Origin: Oreohelix idahoensis
Taxonomy: Eukaryota; Mollusca; Gastropoda; Stylommatophora; Oreohelicidae
Assembly: GCA_024509875.1 (NCBI GenBank)
Contig: JAMPIV010019853.1
Span: forward strand, 1 to 64,000
Direction: 5' to 3'
Length of the DNA stretch: 64,000 nucleotides
Positions 56,925 to 64,000 of this stretch are shown here, piece by piece. The notes beneath the pieces were generated by a model. The model had not been told where the DNA came from, made no database searches, and was given only the letters and a program-made list of their open reading frames with translations. Both the position numbers and the translations under genes were made by a program. How positions within the stretch are numbered: the first letter of the stretch is position 1; every line of letters begins with the position of its first letter.

Positions 56925-57908
56925 ATGCCCTCTCTGAAATATTTTATCAACTCTCTCCGTGTGTCGGTTACCACCAGCTTCAGCTCCCTACCTCCTGATA
57001 TATCCCGTGCCGCTATTGACTTTGCGTTCGTTACTTTCAAGAAAACTAGATTCTCTTCCCATCTCCACTTTATTCACACCTGCCTCCAACACAAAATTCT
57101 TCCAATTTTCATCCATCTGCTGGTACACTCAATCCTAAGGAACAACGTCTCATACAACGAATTGAGACCAGATGTGGCTTTCAACGTATACGCGTAGTGG
57201 CCGCCAGTCACTCCCGCCTTTTATCAGACCTCAGTGCCCAACAGACCCAGCTTCTGCTTCACTTACGTTGTCTCACCTCCAACAACTTCCCTTTCTATTC
57301 TATGATACGCACCACTATCCACACACTGAACCAGCAGCTGCATGAATTCCTTTCCACGTCCAAACACCATAAACTATGCCGTCTCATCCCTACCCCCAAA
57401 GCTACACCCCCCCCCATCCTCCACTCCATCATGCACTCAGGTAGTCTGCATCCCCCCAGATCTACCCCTCTCTGAGGGAGAGCACTCTGTTCTTAGTAAG
57501 GGCCTACAATTTGTTCCTCTTCGTCCGACCCTAGAACAATACAATCTCCTGCAGGATGTTCATCGGTTTCACCGTCGCATGAGGCTGAAGTTCCATTTTA
57601 GAAAGGAAGACAGCACTCCGCAGTCTCAGGCTGAATCCGACATCTTCGCACGCTTTCCTGACTCTACTAAACCCCCCTTTACACCTAAACCTGGGGCCTC
57701 TCATGCCCTGGACCTGTATATCAAGAACACCATCCATGACATTCAGCAGCTCCGCCCTCGTAGATTGCATTATTCCAATCTCACTTCGGCAGAGTCCTGC
57801 GCTCTCTCCCTTCTTCGCCGCAGAGACGACATTGTCATCAAACCGGCTGACAAGGGAGGAGCCATTGTCGTCTGGCAGAAGGACTTATGAAGTGAAGGTA
57901 ATAACCAG
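56925..57908 (+). pseudogene. Penelope-like element, N-terminal region
   Basis: Three consecutive frames (56925-57197, 57197-57475, 57342-57890) together span a region of about 300 residues. The last has KGLQFVPLRPTLEQYNLLQD, IKPADKGGAIVVW and LCRLIPTP upstream in the alternative frame. LSKGLxFVP followed by a PADKGGAxVxW box is a constant feature ahead of RT in Penelope-like elements. The changes of frame at about 57197 and 57420 (a C-run) and the stop at 57888 mark decay. Confidence 0.75.
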
Positions 57909-59640
57909 TTGACCAATGGCTCTTTTTACAGGCCCAGGACCAGCGATGCGACTGTCTCTAACAATCGCGTTGTACACAACACTATTAAACAGCTCATCAC
58001 TAGTAATGCTCTTCCTCCCGAAGCTTCTCGTCTTAGGATTCATGACAGCTCTTTGGGCAAGCCTGTATACTACATGCTCCCCAAAATTCATAAGATCGAA
58101 AACCCTGGCAGACCTATTGTCTCAGCCTGTTCCTGTCCTACTGAACACATTTCTGACTTCCTCGATAGCATTTTCCAGCCTATCGTTGAGAATCTTCCCT
58201 CCTTTGTCAAAGACACCAATCATGCTCTTACAACTTTCTCCTCTATCCGACTCTCAGCAGACCGCTCCTACCGTCTTTTCTTGTTAGACGTCTGTTCTCT
58301 GTACACCTCTATTCCCCACTCTGATGGTCTCCGAGCTCTTCGGTTTTTTTCTTGACCAACGCACTTGCCCTTCTATATCCACTGTCACTCTTCTCCGTCT
58401 TGCTGAACTGGTCCTTCAACTGAATTCCTTTGAATTCAATGGTCAGTTTTTTGGCCAAATTAGTGGTGTTGCCATGGGAACGAAGATGGGTCCTAGCTAT
58501 GCCTGCCTGTTCATGGGCCATATGGAGCATCAGATATGGCAACAATACTCCGGTCCTTTCCCCGGGTTTTACCGCAGATATATCGATGATGGCATAGGTC
58601 TCACAGATATGTCTGAGACTGATTTATATCGCTTCATCGACTTTGTCAACCACTTTCACCCCACCATCAAGTTCACCTCTCTCGTCTCCACAGTATCTGT
58701 CAACTTCCTTGACATTACTATTTCTATCACGCCCTCCGGCCTTAATACCTCAGTATACTACAAGCCGACAGATGCCCACAGCTACCTCCTGTATACCTCT
58801 TCTCATCCTCGAGCCTGTCGTGATTCCCTTCCTTTTTCACAACTTCTCCGCCTCCGCCGTTTGTGCCAAGACGACGATGACTTCCACTTCCGAGCAAATG
58901 AGATGTTGGATTTCTTCCGTAGCAGACTTTATCCGGAACATGTTCTCACCTCTGCTCTCCAACGTATGCTCCCCATCTCTCGTCAGGAGGCCCTCATACC
59001 TCACTATAAATTCACTTCAGATAGAGTCAAATTAATCTTGACCCATCACCCTCACAGCACTGCTGTCAAACAGGTCCTTTTCCGCCACCTCCCTATCCTC
59101 CAAGCAGAGCCTGCGACCCAAGAAGTATTCGGTGAAGCACCTTTGGTGGCATATAGACGCGACAAGAACTTGAAGGATCTTCTTGTTCACAGCCGTCTCC
59201 CAAAGGAGAATGCCACTCACTTTGGCACACTACCCTGTGGTCGGACACGATGCAACACGTGCAAGTATGTCATCTCAACCCAGAAGGTGTCCTTTCCTAA
59301 GGCTACGTACACCATCACTAGTAGCTTCACGTGTGAATCACGTAATGTCATTTATACGATCATATGTAAACGTTGCTGCAAAACCTATATTGGCCAAACA
59401 GGCAAACGACTTGGGGACAGATTCAGCCAGCACTTAAATGACATCTCTCAGCAAAAGTCCACACCAGTTGCCACACACTTCAATAGTCCTGACCACCAGG
59501 GTCCCATCGACATCCAGGTCACTGCGATCCGATCCTGCTCCTCTGACACTGCCAGCCGAGAACAGCTTGAGAACCGTCTTATCCACCGCATGGGGTGTCT
59601 AAAACCAGCCGGTCTCAACACTTTCCACACCTTTGTCTGA
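57909..59640 (+). pseudogene. Penelope-like reverse transcriptase and GIY-YIG endonuclease
   Basis: 57909-58355: YYMLPKIHKIENPGRPIVSA and the A motif LFLLDVCSLYTSIPH. A T-run at about 58343-58350 shifts the frame into 58324-59640 (438 residues): B motif GVAMGTKMGPSYACLFMG, active site FYRRYIDDGIGL (YIDD, residues 86-89), VNFLDITI. Before the nuclease is CGRTRCNTCKYV (about residue 310). The endonuclease starts VIYTIICKRCCKTYIGQTGK (from 342), keeps the Arg in LGDRFSQHL and the Glu in REQLENRLI, and ends at residue 438. RT copies the RNA while GIY-YIG nicks the target. A single frameshift separates an otherwise well-kept RT-nuclease, so this is one of the younger copies in the window. Confidence 0.9.
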
Positions 59641-59650
59641 GGTCACCCTT

Positions 59651-59991
59651 TCCTCTCTAGCTCTATTTGGACTCTTTTCACTCTTATCCTATTCTTCTAT
59701 TTTTATGCCATCATCCATAATATGTATGGATGTACACGTTTTCTAATTTGTCTTGATTTTTTTATTTCATATTCATTTATCTCTACTTATTATGTCCTCT
59801 TCTATTTCCAGTCCCACTCAAGGATGCTGTTAAATGTTATTTCAAATTTTGTCCACCCATTATATTTTAGGAAATCCAAGGAAATAATTATGGAATCAAC
59901 TGGTCACAGGATACAGTAGCGGGAATTCTTCAATCATACATCGATTGTCAGGTAAGCAAATTCTATTACAGGATCAATCTTCTTCACAACA
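59651..59991. other. spacer between the Penelope-like element and element C
   Basis: AT-rich; may include the 3' non-coding end of the Penelope-like element. Nothing else recognised. Confidence 0.4.
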
Positions 59992-61419
59992 TGTGGTTGG
60001 TATATAAGTACTGTTACTGTTTGATTTAGTCGCCACCACAGGCTGACTGTATATGAACTTTGGAAAAAACAAGAACTCTGGATATTCTAATAGTCCAGTT
60101 AGCATTTATTCTTAATAAGTCTTTTGGGCCGGTGCTATGTCTCTATCTGGGTGTAAACCACGAGACCGTACAATCACCTTGAAAGCCCTTTAAGTTAATT
60201 AGAATGTTCTTTCTTTGTAAAATATATTCAGTTCATATGGAATGGAAGCCGCTGGTACATTTTATAGGGTTTCTGACCCAGAACTGAATAGGGAGAAAAA
60301 TGCAGATACAAACATCATATAGCTTATTCACAATCCTATTCTACCCGCGTAAAATATAACATAGTTATCCACTTCGGTTACATCTTAAATTATGAACTTC
60401 CGTGAAATAAATTATAGTCATTAAAATAAAACCCATCATCATGAATTAGAAATACATCGTAAATATATTTCGTCAATACTCATGAGTCATCAGTGCATTT
60501 ACTTAGATGGTTTAAACTATTCTCTGACTGGTTATAAGCAGTTTAATCGAATTTATTAATAGCCGAATGAGTTTAGCTAGAAATATAATTTATTTGCTCT
60601 CCACTTTAACGCAGTAGCTTTTAGAGAATACAACTGAATTATCATTTTATCTCTCTACACAGAAATTAACTAGTGCAATAAAATAGGCAATTTACCACTT
60701 AAATCACTCAACACTACTAGATATACAATATTACCTCCAAACAGAACTACAGGCGATCACCACGAAACTAGAATTATTCACTTATATCGGTATTCTAGAA
60801 GCTCGGCAAAATTGTCGAGAAAAACTAAGAACTTCGCTACACAAGCTTATTCTCTAGCACGAAGCGATCCGTCTACTGCAACTTAGAAGGACTGAATGAG
60901 TGAAGTCTAAACTACTTCTGGTATAATATCTGAAAACAGACAAAAGATGCACGCCATTCTCGAAAACCCGAAATTAGCGTCCCGTCTTAACACTTCACAT
61001 TAACTCACGCGCCGGCAATAAAACTGCCAGTGCTCGTTCTAACACCTGCCGCTACCTCTGGTCATTCCCGAGCGATGCATGTTGGCGCATCTCACACCCA
61101 TCACCGAGAAACTTAACCGTAGGAGCTTCGTGTCAGATGAAAATATTAGACGATTGTCTGCCATCATATGTCTGTCGAGAACGAATTTCACACTATTCGG
61201 TCTACTCAAGAACTTAGCTTAACAGCAATAAAAATGCGTTGCTACATAAGAAAAGAGACAGGCAAAGGTTTGAATGAGAGAGTTATATTTTCACAATCAA
61301 ACGACTGCGGAAAAAAAAGAAAAAGGATAAAAGAGCGATAATAAAGTAGAAGACACGGGTAGAATAGAGAAAAGATATAGAAATTTATCAATCATAAATC
61401 TCTCTGCGACAGAACGTCA
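59992..61419 (-). repeat. putative 3' LTR of element C (1428 bp)
   Basis: Plus strand TGTGGTTGGTATATAAG ... GCGACAGAACGTCA. The inner end abuts the PPT; the outer end is chosen because TGTGGT resembles the LTR terminus of A and B. The 5' LTR is outside the window, so the outer boundary is not verified. Confidence 0.55.
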
Positions 61420-61429
61420 CCCCTTTAAG
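61420..61429 (-). promoter_or_regulatory. polypurine tract of element C
   Basis: Minus strand CTTAAAGGGG directly before the putative LTR start TGACGTTC. Short for a PPT. Confidence 0.55.
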
Positions 61430-61470
61430 ATATAGAATCACTCCATGTCTGCGTTATGGAAATAAATTTC

Positions 61471-62832
61471 CTATATCCGTAGCTTCAGAGTGTCTGTTAT
61501 CTCCCCTCTCATCTCCCCCTCCGTCTCTTTCCAACTCCTTCTCATGTCTGCTCCCAAAGTCTTCCTTCTCTGGAATGTCTTCCGTGTGCGCTTGAAAGAG
61601 CGTCGCCGCTTTTGACATTTTTGAAAGTTTCCGTGTGATTGCAGTGGAATTTCCCTGCCACTATCGTCATCTTCGTCAGTTTTGGCGATCGCCAGGAGAT
61701 GTTCGGAGGTCGGCACTGGTCTTTCCAAGTATTTCTTTAACAGATTTACATGAAAGACTTTCTCCTTTCCCTTAATAGAGATCTGGTAGTTAGCCTTAGA
61801 AATCTTTTTCAGGGCGGTAAACGGCCCTTGCCATCCGATACGTAGTTTGTTGTTTCCGGTAGGGAGTAACACCAAAACTTTCTCTCCTGCTTACAATTCT
61901 CTCTCTTTCGCGACTTTCCTGTATCGGTTAGCGTGCTTTGCGCGTGCTCGCTTAAAGTTGGTCGTTGCTAGGTCCCATCCTAGTTTCAACCTTTCCTTTA
62001 AATCCGATACGTATTTACTGGCTGAGACGACTGTCTCATCCGCCTTCTGCTCTGTCAGCGACCTGAGTAAGGCTTCAAGTGGGCCCTTAATTCGTCTGCC
62101 GAATAAAAGCGTGGCTGGCGGAAATCCTGTGGACGTATGTGGGGTTTCTCTGTAGCCAAATAGAGCTGCAGGGATAGAAAGATCCCAATCGTCAGGTTTC
62201 ACTTGTGCCAGTTTACGTAACATCATGTTGAGGTTTCCGTTAACACGTTCTACTAACCTACTTCTGGCCAGAGTGTAAGGCTTTGTGTAGATGTGCTGGT
62301 CCCTCAAGTACTTAACGATCTTATCCATCAACAGGTTTCGGTATGGTGATCCGTTATCCGTCAACACTTGTTGAGGGAATCCCAACCGAGTAAAGATCTG
62401 CACAAGGGCTTCTGTGACATGCTTGGCATCCGCGTATGCAAGCGGTATAGCTTCTGCCCACATAGTGCATGTTTCGACTAGGGTCAGGATAAACCTGTTC
62501 CTTCTTTTAGTCCTTTCTAGGGGTATTAAACTGTCGATCACTACCCGTTCAAATGGTGTTCCCATTATTGGCATTTCACCCATGGAAACTGGGGGTGTCC
62601 GTTGCTTGGGTGGCACACGTTGGCACTGGGCACAGGATTTCACATATCTGATAATATCAGAGTTCACACCTGGCCAATAATAATGAGTAGCTATCCGTTG
62701 GTTTGTGGCGTTCTGTCCCATATGTCCGCTGAAGGGAAGAGAGTGCCCCATTTCTAAGATTTGGCTTCTGTACTGTTTCGGTACTAGGAGCTGGTTGTAA
62801 CCTTGTTCAGGCTTGCCCGTTCTGCGATACAT
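61471..62832 (-). CDS. element C integrase
   Basis: 62832-61891 (313 residues): zinc domain HSLPFSGHMGQNATNQRIAT then SCAQC; core with Asp in RVVIDSLIPL, WAEAIPL, Asp in VLTDNGSPY and Glu in SRLVERVNGN, 35 residues between the last two (DX35E). Then GYRETPHTSTGFPPA and KGPLEALLRSL. One stop at 61891 after KEREL interrupts the link to 61875-61471, the C-terminal domain: LLPTGNNKLRIGWQGPF, VFHVNLLKKYLERP. In A and B the same domain continues into RT; here a basic tail of about 50 residues ends at 61471. Catalytic residues are all present, so the source copy was probably active; this copy has the stop. Confidence 0.9.
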
Positions 62833-63263
62833 ACGCCATCCTTAGAAAAAATGTCCCCGTGCTGTCTGGGTTCCTTAGCCATGGGCAGTTTCCTAAAGCA
62901 GGGTGCCAAGGTAGGGTCCTTTTGTTGCGCTTCTTTAAGTTCCATAGGTAACAAATTTTGCGCAGGCTCCCGTTCCTTCTTGGTTTGCCCTCTTGTAGTT
63001 ACTGCTGCCACAATCGGCTATTCCGGTTTCCCAATAAACACATATCTACCGCCAAGTATGACTGGGTAGATCGGGTCATCCATAACAGCCGCTTTGATCA
63101 CACCTCTGACAAAATCAGAGTGGATCTCAACCAATGCAATTGGGAAGCGCTGTAGGTGCATCACTCTTAGAAACTCCACAAAGTTCGACGGTTTCTCCTG
63201 TCTCTTGACCGGGTTTGACCAGGTGCCTGGCAACAATGCAATCATAAGAAAGCTCCGTGTCAA
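62784..63263 (-). pseudogene. element C protease C-terminal part and linker
   Basis: 63263-63018 continues the protease in another frame (ALVEIHSDFVRGVIKAAVMD, YPVILGGRYVFIGKPE; VILGG fits the second conserved protease motif). It stops, and 63011-62784 (TTRGQTKKEREPAQNLLPME, PTLAPCFRKL) is the linker to integrase. In A and B the equivalent of this linker (LKPCFRKL) follows the zinc knuckle directly, which pinpoints their protease deletion. Confidence 0.7.
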
Positions 63264-64000
63264 ATAAAGAAAAAGTTGAAGAACCGTTCAAAATAACAGT
63301 ACCTCGCGTTGAGGGTCTCCCCTCTTCAGGTTGAGAATCACTGACATTAATTCTACCTTGCGAGACTGTTAGCACGGATCCGATGCGTTTAGGCTCGGTG
63401 TGCTCGGTCTGATCATATGTCCCGTGCTCAGGGGTTTTCCCTTTGCCACCTTGTCCTTTCTGGCTGCGCTGCCATGTAGGACGGTTGGGTTGATCAGACT
63501 GTTTGTTATTGTTGGGGTACTTGTTTTTGTAGAACTTAGACTTTTCAGGAGGGGGGTTTTGTGGTCCAGTTTCTCTGTGGTTACCTTGGTGAGAAGCATG
63601 AGAAGATTGCTCTAGATTATTCTTTTGAAAAGGCTCTTCTGTCGGTTTAACTTTTGTGGCCGGCAGTTCGGCCAGCGCATTGTGATATCGCTCAGACTTT
63701 TCCAAGATGTCTTCAAGCTTTTCTGCACCCTGCTCAGCTAAAAATCTCCGGGTGTCAGCAGACAAAGTGTTCTTTATCTGTTCGCATATAACGAACTCCT
63801 CAAGACCTTCATAGGTAGAGGCGAGCTGTGAAAGCTCAAGGCACTTTGTCAAGTATCCCTTTAAACGAGACGAGAACTGTTGAAAAGTTTCAGAGCTCTC
63901 CTTCCTGCTGTTGCGAAACAGTTGCAAAAATTTGCGCGCATTTATTTCAAAGCGCTCAAGTAAAGCTTTCTTCAACACGTCGTAGTTGTCTTGTTAGCTG
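63127..64000 (-). pseudogene. gag: element C gag end and protease start (partial at window edge)
   Basis: Frame open from the window edge region (stop near 63990). Capsid C-terminal part ALLERFEINARKFLQLFRNS, TFQQFSSRLKGYLTKCLELS, LAEQGAEKLEDILEKSERYH matches the pattern of A and B. A Lys/Gln/Pro/Asn-rich stretch without CCHC follows, then the protease start STFSLFDTELSYDC, in which the D-T/S-G triad reads DTE. The frame is lost at about 63170. Upstream gag lies beyond the window. Confidence 0.75.

Larger units (their letters stand above)
56261..59650 (+). mobile_element. Penelope-like element with RT and GIY-YIG endonuclease
   Basis: Plus-strand element made of a T-rich leader with a hammerhead-like core (56454-56478), an N-terminal region, RT and a GIY-YIG endonuclease. 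It is not an LTR element or a LINE: the RT family, the CxxC-type motif before the nuclease and the nuclease itself are those of Penelope-like elements. The frame is broken at three places or so. Ends are not marked by clear target duplications, so the limits are approximate. Confidence 0.85.
59992..64000 (-). mobile_element. Gypsy element C: gag-PR-INT with RT missing, runs off the right edge
   Basis: Minus-strand element: 3' LTR (59992-61419), PPT, integrase C-terminus, integrase, protease-like region, gag, then the window edge. Integrase directly follows protease, and the integrase C-terminus is followed within about 50 bp by the PPT, so RT and RNase H, which in A and B start there, have been removed. 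Its integrase is the best preserved here, and its amino-acid sequence in the C-terminal domain is clearly related to A and B. Confidence 0.82.

Noticed and set aside
57500..59640. Antisense and alternative-frame ORFs across the Penelope-like element
   Set aside because: Shadows of the real frame in a moderately GC-rich coding region.

Overview
This is a gene-poor, repeat-dense stretch of an animal nuclear genome. The mix of Ty3/Gypsy elements with long LTRs, RTE-like LINEs, a Penelope-like element with a GIY-YIG endonuclease, Tc1 and pogo/Tigger-type DNA transposons, satellites and a long (TA)n tract points to an invertebrate. A mollusc or other lophotrochozoan is my guess from general resemblance, but the sequence does not settle it. 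I see no convincing complete host gene.

Layout. 0.8-7.0 kb: Gypsy element A (minus strand; gag, integrase remnants, RT, RNase H, PBS, long 5' LTR). 9.2-11.0 kb: 68-bp satellite split by a pogo/Tigger-like DNA transposon with a clean TA duplication. 11.0-11.6 kb: partly duplicated tRNA-like unit. 11.7-13.0 and 18.2-21.65 kb: inverted paralogous arms; the left arm carries a SINE-like insertion and the right arm an RTE-like LINE, and each arm shows the empty site of the other's insertion. 13.1-16.5 kb: a 315-bp tandem repeat, degenerate coding sequence, an LTR copy. 21.77-23.85 kb: solo LTR of the family of A, with a 5-bp duplication. 23.9-24.8 kb: dead Tc1. 25.0-25.4 kb: (TA)n. 25.6-37.4 kb: one LINE 3' fragment in which a coding segment has become a 26-bp satellite of about 140 copies, into which Gypsy element D (28,283-36,033) is inserted. 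37.6-43.1 kb: LINE fragments and possible structured RNA motifs. 43.9-50.0 kb: Gypsy element B. 53.3-54.9 kb: 57-bp satellite hosting a solo LTR and a second SINE-like copy. 56.4-59.65 kb: Penelope-like element. 60.0-64.0 kb: Gypsy element C, running off the right edge.

Main biological point. In the Gypsy elements, wherever order can be read, integrase lies upstream of reverse transcriptase (gag-PR-INT-RT-RH). This is the order known from Gmr1-like Ty3/Gypsy elements rather than the usual RT-RH-INT. All four are defective in different ways. A and B share the same loss of protease and replacement of the integrase catalytic core by a segment of about 0.4 kb, so that defective form was itself copied, presumably by enzymes supplied in trans. 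C keeps a good integrase but no RT. D keeps integrase and RT but lacks most of the capsid. Gene boundaries are by eye, and frames are broken in most copies.
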